From the NCBI GenBank assembly GCA_002387735.1, contig DGKJ01000058.1, positions 1 to 5,005 of the forward strand: DNA of 5,005 nucleotides, in the 5' to 3' direction. Below, piece by piece: positions 1 to 5,005 of this stretch. A program made the translations under genes and the position numbers. Numbering within the stretch: position 1 is the first letter of the stretch; each line of letters starts with the position of its first letter. The notes under the pieces are model-generated. The model was not told the DNA's origin. It searched no databases and was given only the letters and a program-made list of their open reading frames with translations. Source of the DNA: Bacteriovoracaceae bacterium UBA4573. GTDB lineage: Bacteria > Bdellovibrionota > UBA1018 > UBA923.

Positions 1-1
1 A

Positions 2-643
2 GAAAAATCTGGCCAGGACGAATTCGACTTTGAATATGGCCATCAGTACGAGGAACACATCGCGGCGTTCAACCCGACCTTTGTAAAAGTTTTGGTTCGC
101 CAAAATCCAGAGGGAGACGACGCCGCCAATCGCCGACAAATGACCCGTCTCAAGCGTTTGAGTGAGTACTGCCATCGCACTCAACGTAAATTTATGTTTG
201 AATTGCTCGTTCCAGCGACTGAGGCACAACTTAAGGCATGCGGTGGCAGCGTGGCACAATACGACGCAACTCTTCGCCCAAAAGTCATGATTCAGGCAAT
301 GGCTCAGATCCAAGATTTCGGTATTGAGCCAGATGTCTGGAAACTTGAAGGTATTGAAAGCGCAGAAGACAGTCGCGCTGTGGTTCACCAGGCAAAAATC
401 GGTGGCCGGCAGTACGTAGGAGTCATCGTTTTAGGCCGTGGCGAAAACGCTGACAAAGTTCGCCAGTGGTTGACAGTAGCGGCAAAGACTCCGGGCGTAA
501 TTGGATTCGCCGTAGGTCGTACTGTTTTTTGGGACGCGCTCAAGGGTTTTAAAGAGGGCAAACTTTCGCGCGAAAAGGCGGTCGCCGCTGTAGCCGACAA
601 CTATCGCGGTTTTTGCGAACTCTGGATGCGCGGCAAGAAGTAA
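2..643 (+). CDS. DUF2090 / IolC C-terminal-like TIM-barrel aldolase, 5'-truncated by the window edge
   Basis: The reading frame is open from base 2 to the TAA at 641-643, giving 213 visible residues; the start lies upstream of the window. A TTG at base 92 is not a plausible start, because residues 8-30 before it (FDFEYGHQYEEHI...) already read as family sequence and lead straight into KVLVRQNPEGD (about residues 29-39). Further hallmarks, numbered from base 2, are KFMFELLVP (63-71), WKLEG (113-117), VLGRG (143-147) and GFAVGRTVF (168-176). These look like successive beta-strand ends of the DUF2090 barrel, which occurs alone or as the C-terminal half of IolC-type proteins. There it is linked to 2-deoxy-5-keto-gluconate-6-phosphate aldolase activity in inositol breakdown. 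The family is known; the substrate here is inferred. No iol genes are visible, so a stand-alone sugar-phosphate aldolase of unknown substrate is equally likely. A strong terminator follows 20 bases after the stop. Confidence 0.8.
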   Translation, partial: EKSGQDEFDFEYGHQYEEHIAAFNPTFVKVLVRQNPEGDDAANRRQMTRLKRLSEYCHRTQRKFMFELLVPATEAQLKACGGSVAQYDATLRPKVMIQAMAQIQDFGIEPDVWKLEGIESAEDSRAVVHQAKIGGRQYVGVIVLGRGENADKVRQWLTVAAKTPGVIGFAVGRTVFWDALKGFKEGKLSREKAVAAVADNYRGFCELWMRGKK

Positions 644-663
644 CGCCTAGCGCATTTCGATTC

Positions 664-715
664 AAACGCCGTTGTGCCATTGATTTTGAATGCGCAACGG
701 CGTTTTTGTTTTTTT
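664..715 (+). terminator. Intrinsic terminator after the DUF2090 gene
   Basis: Bases 664-674 (AAACGCCGTTG) are perfectly complementary to 695-705. The stem extends by a U.G wobble (675/694) and two more pairs (676/693, 677/692), giving 14 pairs around a loop of about 14 bases. A T-rich tract follows directly (703-715, twelve T in thirteen bases). This is a textbook rho-independent terminator for the upstream + strand gene. There is no comparable T tract on the other strand, so it is one-directional. Unusually, the ATG of the next gene (690-692) sits at the loop/stem junction, and the 3' arm and T tract encode that protein's first residues. Confidence 0.9.
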
Positions 716-1523
716 AACTTCGTTTCTTTTGGCCTGCTGTTTTACACAAAATACTTGGTCGGCTCCCAATATTCGTTTCGATGAGCTAGCCGGCTCGCTC
801 GGACTACCGGCTACCAACAATCGTTGCGTCGCCGAAAAAGAAATAGACCCTTGGATAGCAAAAACAAATAAACGAATTTGTTCTTCGTTTGCATTACACC
901 TTCGAACCGATTCGCGCCAAAACTGCCGCCCACACCCTACTGATGTTTTAAAAGCTGCCAAATTTGGACTTCATAAGATTCGCGGTACTACGACCTATCT
1001 TTCGGTGAGTAATCGGCCCTACCGCTACGATCTCACGTTAAATAAAAACTATGAGGTCGAACTCACGATTAATTTATTTTTTTTCACCGAATCAATTCGC
1101 CAACAAAATGACCTCGTCAGAAATATTGAGGCCAAAATCGGGTACGCAGAGCGCCTATGGACCAGTAAAAGCCCACTCAATATGACTTTCAATTTCAATG
1201 TCGTCGATAATGTAAACGACGCACACTTTGTCATACCGCTCACTGATAAAAGTGTTCGATCCCCTTACGACGCCCTCTGGTCCACGGCATGGGACGAACA
1301 GATCGTAGCTCACGAACTGGGGCACATGATGGGGCTTAACGACGAGTATGATCAGTTTGAAACCACGTTAGGTTTATCAACTTCATTTCTGGCCAGCAAG
1401 TGCTCCGCAGCCAGCCTCATGTGTGAGAGTTCACCAGGAGGCCCGCTGTTGTACCACTATTATTTAATTCTTCGTCGGATGATCTGCGACAACAAAAACG
1501 GGTATGAGGGCCTTTCGTACTAA
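690..1523 (+). CDS. Exported HExxHxxGxxD zinc metalloprotease (putative lipoprotein or secreted)
   Basis: This 277-residue protein is predicted to hydrolyse peptides in the envelope or outside the cell. Seen directly: a short signal sequence (R2, hydrophobic 5-15) containing LLAC at 13-16, which could serve as a relaxed lipobox with lipidation at C16. An alternative signal-peptidase I site follows WSA (23-25). The zinc motif HELGHMMGLND spans 208-218, with predicted ligands H208, H212 and D218 and catalytic base E209. SLMCES around M244 resembles a metzincin Met-turn. Six cysteines lie outside the signal region (46, 64, 79, 238, 245, 266), consistent with disulfides in an exported protein. 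HExxHxxGxxD with Asp as third ligand plus a Met-turn recalls snapalysin (M7)-like enzymes, but I cannot assign a family. The ATG at 690 follows an in-frame TGA (687-689) and is the only start that keeps the signal peptide. No Shine-Dalgarno is visible and the start lies inside the upstream terminator. The gene converges on the oxygenase gene, their ends overlapping by 4 bp. Confidence 0.78.
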   Translation: MRNGVFVFLTSFLLACCFTQNTWSAPNIRFDELAGSLGLPATNNRCVAEKEIDPWIAKTNKRICSSFALHLRTDSRQNCRPHPTDVLKAAKFGLHKIRGTTTYLSVSNRPYRYDLTLNKNYEVELTINLFFFTESIRQQNDLVRNIEAKIGYAERLWTSKSPLNMTFNFNVVDNVNDAHFVIPLTDKSVRSPYDALWSTAWDEQIVAHELGHMMGLNDEYDQFETTLGLSTSFLASKCSAASLMCESSPGGPLLYHYYLILRRMICDNKNGYEGLSY

Positions 1524-2149
1524 GCCCAATCGTAATTGAAACTCACGCTAATTCGCTCTCGTCCATCGGCATTAGCCCTAACCTCATGTTTAAGCCAGCT
1601 TTCGAAAAGCAGTACTTCGCCTTCGTCACAGCGAATCTCTACGTATTGTTGATTGTTGCGAGTGGCGGCCGTTTTTCGAGGAGGCGAACCCATGAATGCG
1701 GCAATTCGTGGGTCTTCAAATTTTAATCCCGGCGACTTCGCAGGCACCGCTAAATAGTAGGTACCGCTGATCGCCGACAACGGATGCAAATGAAACGAAT
1801 GGTGAGCAAATCGCCCCATAATATTAATCCAAAATGCACTCATGCGAAGCGTGCGTCCACGATGCGACTTGAGATCGAACTCTAATGAGTCGGCGTACAT
1901 TTTTACTTCTCGATCGATCGCCGTCTTAAGGAGTAAAAAACTTGAAGACCTCTCATGTAAATTCGCGATAGACGAATAAGACGTGTAACCGGCGAGATAG
2001 TGTTTGGCTGACCACTTTTTTCCATGATCGTCGAGCTCGCGAAAAGCTTGGCATTCACGAATGAGATCTTTACGAAAAGCACGATCGAACTTGAGGCGAG
2101 CACGCCAGATTTGAGTGGGAAAGAGTAGTTCGAGTTTTTTATTTTTCAT
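1520..2149 (-). CDS. Putative 2OG-Fe(II) oxygenase, TIGR02466/PF13759 type
   Basis: This 209-residue protein matches the pattern of small TIGR02466-type proteins, predicted Fe(II)/2-oxoglutarate-dependent dioxygenases with a double-stranded beta-helix. The N-terminus (LFPTQIW, 9-15) is the usual opening. The core holds FHLHP (119-123), SGTYYL (128-133) and FEDPR (144-148). The closing part has ESWLKHEV (183-190) and RISVSFN (199-205). H120 or H122 with H188 are the likely iron ligands, and R199 is the likely 2-oxoglutarate carboxylate anchor; these assignments are inferred from the motif pattern. Length is normal for the family. The substrate is unknown; relatives are annotated only as putative oxygenases, some in phage or near peptide-modification genes. 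The start is supported by AGGA seven bases upstream. It is transcribed divergently from nrdJ across a 348-base gap and convergently with the protease gene, sharing CTAA at 1520-1523. No intrinsic terminator is seen at its 3' end. Confidence 0.8.
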   Translation of the reverse strand: MKNKKLELLFPTQIWRARLKFDRAFRKDLIRECQAFRELDDHGKKWSAKHYLAGYTSYSSIANLHERSSSFLLLKTAIDREVKMYADSLEFDLKSHRGRTLRMSAFWINIMGRFAHHSFHLHPLSAISGTYYLAVPAKSPGLKFEDPRIAAFMGSPPRKTAATRNNQQYVEIRCDEGEVLLFESWLKHEVRANADGRERISVSFNYDWA

Positions 2150-2153
2150 GGGG

Positions 2154-2160
2154 CCATCCT
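2154..2160 (-). promoter_or_regulatory. Ribosome binding site of the oxygenase gene
   Basis: On the minus strand this reads AGGATGG. Its AGGA core (2157-2160) lies seven bases from the ATG at 2149-2147. The spacing is good and supports that start codon. Confidence 0.6.
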
Positions 2161-2165
2161 AGCAC

Positions 2166-2193
2166 AAAATACCGAAATAATGCTTAGCGTCAT
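2166..2193 (-). promoter_or_regulatory. Weak candidate sigma-70-type promoter for the oxygenase gene
   Basis: Read on the minus strand, ATGACG (2193-2188) and TATTTT (2171-2166) match the -35 and -10 consensus at four of six bases each, with a 16-base spacer. It would place transcription start very close to the ribosome binding site. The match is modest and could be chance. Confidence 0.25.
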
Positions 2194-2236
2194 CCGGAGA
2201 GCCCCAAAAATAGCGTGAGAACACTAAGGCACAGAA

Positions 2237-2252
2237 ACACAATATGTAGCGC
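2237..2252. promoter_or_regulatory. NrdR box 1 upstream of nrdJ
   Basis: ACACAATATGTAGCGC matches the published NrdR-box consensus acaCwAtATaTwGtgt at 13 of 16 positions, including the whole left half. NrdR is the zinc-finger/ATP-cone repressor of bacterial ribonucleotide reductase genes and normally binds paired boxes. A second box starts exactly 31 bases further on, which strengthens the call. It lies 245 bases upstream of the chosen nrdJ start. The nrdR gene itself is not in the window. Confidence 0.75.
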
Positions 2253-2266
2253 TAAAAATATTTTTA
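2253..2266. repeat. A/T palindrome filling the gap between the NrdR boxes
   Basis: TAAAAATATTTTTA is a perfect 14-base palindrome and occupies nearly all of the 15-base gap between the two boxes. It could ease bending or melting there, or contain the -10 region of the nrdJ promoter. No convincing -35/-10 pair can be assigned, so the promoter is not called separately. Confidence 0.6.
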
Positions 2267-2267
2267 A

Positions 2268-2283
2268 CCGCTATAGGTAGTGT
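2268..2283. promoter_or_regulatory. NrdR box 2 upstream of nrdJ
   Basis: CCGCTATAGGTAGTGT matches the NrdR-box consensus at 12 of 16 positions, including the whole right half TAGTGT. The gap to box 1 is 15 bases (31 start to start, about three helical turns), the usual geometry for cooperative NrdR binding. The boxes complement each other: box 1 has the better left half and box 2 the better right half. Confidence 0.7.
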
Positions 2284-2396
2284 TTTCCTTGCGCACCCTC
2301 CACTTCGGCGCTAACTTTGTTTCAAGGTCGGTGTTTTACGGCCAAGGAAGTAAATCCCAGTGATTTTAACTGTGATTTCGGGCGCCATTACCGATC

Positions 2397-2410
2397 GCGT
2401 CATTTGACGC
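2397..2410. repeat. Inverted repeat GCGTCA-tt-TGACGC in the nrdJ leader
   Basis: Two perfect 6-base arms flank a 2-base centre. As DNA it has the shape of a compact dimer-binding operator; as RNA it would form a 5-pair stem with a 4-base loop. The same GCGTCAT heptamer also occurs at 2187-2193 on the other side of the NrdR boxes. No regulator can be named from the sequence. Confidence 0.5.
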
Positions 2411-2478
2411 AGTATAACATTTTTTGAAGTCGTCTTTTCAAGTATGCCGGACCTGAGTAGTCTAGGTGGTCCTATCAC

Positions 2479-2484
2479 GGAGGG
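2479..2484 (+). promoter_or_regulatory. Shine-Dalgarno-like GGAGGG upstream of nrdJ
   Basis: GGAGGG is the only strong Shine-Dalgarno-like sequence near the start of nrdJ. It lies 13 bases before the ATG at 2498, longer than the usual 5-10, so initiation may be suboptimal. It nevertheless favours 2498 over the in-frame ATG at 2444, which has no clear ribosome binding site. Confidence 0.5.
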
Positions 2485-2497
2485 AAAAACAGAAGCT

Positions 2498-5005
2498 ATG
2501 AACACTAATCTTGGACAGGATGTTGAACGTTCTAAATCGTCAAAAGGCTCAAAAAAATCCAAAGGACTCAAGTCAAAGAAAGTCCCGTTGGATCTTGGTG
2601 CCGTTAAAAAACAAAAGGGCCTGAGCGTTCCGCGTTTGTTTACGCGTCCAGACTCCCACCCCTTTGACGAAATAACTTGGGATATCCGATCCACTGCAAT
2701 TACCAATCCGGACGGCAGCGTTGTGTTTAAAATGGACAACGCCGAAGTGCCTACATCCTGGAGCCAACTCGCCACGGACATTGCCGTGAGCAAATATTTT
2801 CGAAAGGCTGGCGTGCCTGGTTTCGGGCGCGAAACTAGCGTTCGCCAACTTGTAAAACGCGTGGCGCATACCTTTCGCGTGGCCGGCGAGAAATTCGGCG
2901 GTTACTTTAAAACAAAAGAAGATGCTCAGGCCTTCGAAATGGAGCTCTCTCACTTACTTGTTCACCAAAAGCTGGCCTTCAATTCACCCGTTTGGTTTAA
3001 CTGCGGGCTGTACCAGGAATATGGAATCGAAGGCAGCGGCGGAAACTATTTTTGGAACCCTCAGACCGACAAAATTGAAGTGACTAAGAACGCTTACGAA
3101 CACCCTCAGTGTTCAGCGTGTTTTATTCAGTCGGTTGGCGACGACCTCATGTCAATCTTCGACCTGGTAAAAAACGAGGCTCGTATTTTTAAATACGGTT
3201 CCGGTACAGGTAGTAATTTTTCCAAAATTCGCGGTGCCATGGAAAAACTCTCGGGTGGCGGTTACTCGAGCGGTCTCATGAGTTTTCTCGAAGTGCTAGA
3301 CCGCGGCGCGGGTGCCACTAAATCCGGCGGCACTACTCGTCGGGCCGCAAAAATGGTGATTCTCGACATCGACCACCCTGAAATTGAAGATTTTATTCAA
3401 TGGAAAATGCGCGAGGAAAAGAAGGTCGCAGCTCTTATTGCTGGCGGTTACTCCAGTGATTTTAACGGTGACGCCTACCGAACCGTTAGCGGGCAAAACT
3501 CCAACAATTCGGTGCGGGTAAGCGACGAATTCATGGACGCCGTCGAAAAAGACGAAGAGTGGTCCACTCGCCTTCGCACGAGCGGGGAAGTTCATAAAAC
3601 ATATAAAGCAAAGGAACTGTTCGGCAAAATTGCCGAAGCGGCCTGGGCTTGTGCGGATCCCGGATTGCAATTCGACAGCACGATCAACGACTGGCACACC
3701 TGTGCTGGAACTGATCGCATCAATGGTTCGAACCCTTGCAGCGAGTATATGTTTCTGGACGATACGGCCTGCAACTTAGCCTCGGTGAATCTCTTGAAAT
3801 TTTTACGCGACGACGGCACCTTCGACATTGATGGCTACCGTCATGCCTGCCGCATTTCGACCATAGCGCAGGAAATCGCGGTCGACTTTTCGAGTTATCC
3901 AACTGAACAAATTGCCAAAAACAGCCACGACTATCGTCCCCTAGGTTTGGGTTACGCCAACCTTGGAACTTTACTCATGGTGAAGGGCATTCCGTACGAC
4001 AGCGATGAAGGTCGCGCATGGTGCGGCGCTCTTACCGCCATCATGACTGGTACGAGCTACACTACCTCGTCACAGATCGCCAAAGAGAAGGGGCCGTTCC
4101 CAGGATATCAGAACAACCGCGATTCGATGATGCGCGTGATGCGCAAACATCGCCGCGCGGCGGACCAAATTAGCAAAAAACATTGTCCGAAAGATCTCCA
4201 CGCGGCTGCGCGTGAAGATTGGGATAATGCTGTCGCCTTGGGCGAACGCTACGGTTACCGGAACGCCCAAGCCACTGTGCTTGCTCCTACCGGGACCATC
4301 GGCCTTCTCATGGATTGCGACACAACAGGAATCGAACCAGATTTCTCGCTTGTGAAGTTCAAAAAACTGGCGGGCGGAGGTTACTTTAAAATTGTAAACC
4401 AAAGCATTCCAGCAGCACTTAAAACTTTGGGTTACGGCGAAGCCGAGGCGGCAGCGATAATTGAATACGCTATGGGTACACTCCATTTGGTGAACACCCC
4501 GGCGATCAATGAAGATTCGCTACGCGCCAAGGGCTTCACAGAAGACGACCTCAAGAAAGTAGTAAATGCGTTGCCAGGCGTTTTTGAACTGAATCAAGCC
4601 TTCGCCCAACACGTTTTGGGAGAAGACGCTTATCGTCGATTAGGCGTAACTTCCGACATGGCTAAATCGATGGGCTTTAGCTTACTTCGACACCTCGGGT
4701 TTTCGGCCGAGCAAATCGATAAAGCCAACGATGTCATCTGTGGTCACATGACCGTGGAAGGTGCTCCTCAACTCAAACCAGAACATCTTGCGGTGTTCGA
4801 CTGTGCCAACAAATGCGGCAAACACGGAGAGCGCTACATAGCTCCGATGGGCCACGTCCGAATGATGGGCGCAGCTCAACCGTTTTTAAGCGGTGCGATA
4901 TCGAAAACGGTTAATATTCCTAACGAAGCCACGATCGAAGAGGTGGGCAACATCTATCTCGAGTCCTGGAAACTTGGAATCAAAGCGATCGCTCTATACA
5001 GAGAC
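2498..5005 (+). CDS. nrdJ: Class II (adenosylcobalamin-dependent) ribonucleotide reductase, 3'-truncated by the window edge
   Basis: The enzyme reduces ribonucleotides to deoxyribonucleotides in the cytoplasm, using a thiyl radical generated from adenosylcobalamin and so needing neither oxygen nor a radical-bearing small subunit. The frame is open for 836 codons to the window edge. Visible motifs: the first redox cysteine in PQCSACF (C205), YGSGTGSNF (233-241), DPGLQFD (387-393), the catalytic N-x-C-x-E triad in NPCSEY (N412, thiyl C414, E416), the partner cysteine in DTACNLAS (C425), APTGTIG (596-602) and FDCANKCGKHGERY (767-780). The last residues, ALYRD, are typical just before the C-terminal part. 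The C-terminal cysteine pair that re-reduces the active site lies beyond the window. Residues 12-28 form a Ser/Lys-rich, probably disordered tail (eight Lys, six Ser). No N-terminal ATP-cone is seen. An in-frame ATG at 2444 would add 18 residues. Two NrdR boxes upstream predict repression by NrdR. The family call is firm; the start is less so. Confidence 0.95.
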   Translation, partial: MNTNLGQDVERSKSSKGSKKSKGLKSKKVPLDLGAVKKQKGLSVPRLFTRPDSHPFDEITWDIRSTAITNPDGSVVFKMDNAEVPTSWSQLATDIAVSKYFRKAGVPGFGRETSVRQLVKRVAHTFRVAGEKFGGYFKTKEDAQAFEMELSHLLVHQKLAFNSPVWFNCGLYQEYGIEGSGGNYFWNPQTDKIEVTKNAYEHPQCSACFIQSVGDDLMSIFDLVKNEARIFKYGSGTGSNFSKIRGAMEKLSGGGYSSGLMSFLEVLDRGAGATKSGGTTRRAAKMVILDIDHPEIEDFIQWKMREEKKVAALIAGGYSSDFNGDAYRTVSGQNSNNSVRVSDEFMDAVEKDEEWSTRLRTSGEVHKTYKAKELFGKIAEAAWACADPGLQFDSTINDWHTCAGTDRINGSNPCSEYMFLDDTACNLASVNLLKFLRDDGTFDIDGYRHACRISTIAQEIAVDFSSYPTEQIAKNSHDYRPLGLGYANLGTLLMVKGIPYDSDEGRAWCGALTAIMTGTSYTTSSQIAKEKGPFPGYQNNRDSMMRVMRKHRRAADQISKKHCPKDLHAAAREDWDNAVALGERYGYRNAQATVLAPTGTIGLLMDCDTTGIEPDFSLVKFKKLAGGGYFKIVNQSIPAALKTLGYGEAEAAAIIEYAMGTLHLVNTPAINEDSLRAKGFTEDDLKKVVNALPGVFELNQAFAQHVLGEDAYRRLGVTSDMAKSMGFSLLRHLGFSAEQIDKANDVICGHMTVEGAPQLKPEHLAVFDCANKCGKHGERYIAPMGHVRMMGAAQPFLSGAISKTVNIPNEATIEEVGNIYLESWKLGIKAIALYRD

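Larger units (their letters stand above)
2284..2497 (+). other. Long leader region of nrdJ, no gene seen
   Basis: About 214 bases separate the second NrdR box from the nrdJ start. I see no convincing small gene. Short potential stems are present: GGTCG/CGGCC (2326-2330 with 2339-2343, one wobble) and GCGTC/GACGC (2397-2401 with 2406-2410), the latter followed nine bases later by six T (2420-2425). A short direct repeat GTGATTT occurs at 2360 and 2372. If transcription starts near the NrdR boxes, as usual, the mRNA has a long 5' leader. Alternatively an additional promoter lies in this stretch; TATAAC at 2413-2418 is a possible -10 without a good -35. Confidence 0.4.

Noticed and set aside
92..643. 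TTG at 92 as the start of the first gene
   Set aside because: The frame stays open to base 2 and the upstream residues already match the family; the gene begins before the window.
662..961. Minus-strand 99-codon open frame over the terminator and protease 5' end
   Set aside because: It overlaps the protease gene, which has a signal peptide and a zinc motif; the antisense product shows no recognisable pattern.
2397..2425. Intrinsic terminator or attenuator in the nrdJ leader (GCGTC/GACGC stem followed by T6)
   Set aside because: The stem has only five to six pairs and the T run begins nine bases after it, too far for a typical intrinsic terminator; kept only as an inverted repeat.
2284..2497. 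Cobalamin riboswitch in the nrdJ leader
   Set aside because: I looked for the conserved B12-box (GCCACTG-like) and its surrounding stem arrangement and did not find them; the leader is also short of the usual core layout.
2311..2793. Minus-strand open frame of 160 codons across the nrdJ leader and 5' end
   Set aside because: Its coding-strand overlap is with the clearly real nrdJ, its product shows no recognisable features, and no ribosome binding site or family pattern supports it.
3296..4879. Several minus-strand open frames of 60-138 codons opposite nrdJ
   Set aside because: They are shadows of the strongly conserved reductase reading frame; composition is that of antisense of coding DNA.

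Overview
The window is ordinary-looking chromosomal DNA of a free-living bacterium with roughly balanced base composition. I see no mobile element, CRISPR array or RNA gene. The gene set is an adenosylcobalamin-dependent ribonucleotide reductase (RNR) with an NrdR-type operator, a small exported zinc protease and a 2-oxoglutarate/Fe(II) oxygenase-like protein. It suggests a Gram-negative, aerobic or facultative bacterium. The general style of the proteins made me think of Bdellovibrionota or a related deltaproteobacterial-type lineage, but that is an impression and not a demonstrated placement.

Layout, left to right. (1) Bases 2-643 (+) hold the 3' part of a DUF2090 / IolC-C-terminal-like TIM-barrel aldolase gene that begins outside the window. 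(2) A strong intrinsic terminator lies at 664-715. (3) A gene for an exported HExxHxxGxxD zinc metalloprotease lies at 690-1523 (+). Its start codon and the first codons of its signal peptide lie inside that terminator. (4) A convergent gene for a TIGR02466/PF13759-type putative 2OG-Fe(II) oxygenase lies at 1520-2149 (-). The two stop codons share the bases CTAA. (5) A 348-base divergent intergenic region spans 2150-2497. It carries two NrdR-box-like sequences 31 bp apart, an A/T palindrome filling the gap between them, and a leader of about 210 bases with a tight inverted repeat. (6) The class II RNR gene (nrdJ) starts at 2498 (+) and runs off the right edge after 836 codons, with the whole catalytic barrel motif set visible.

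The genes do not form one pathway. The best-supported regulatory unit is NrdR boxes -> nrdJ, which fits dNTP-supply control of the reductase. The oddest structure is the terminator that doubles as the translation start and signal-peptide code of the next gene. I found no multi-gene novel system here. The most useful leads are the operator architecture and leader of nrdJ, the terminator/start overlap, and the small secreted zincin.
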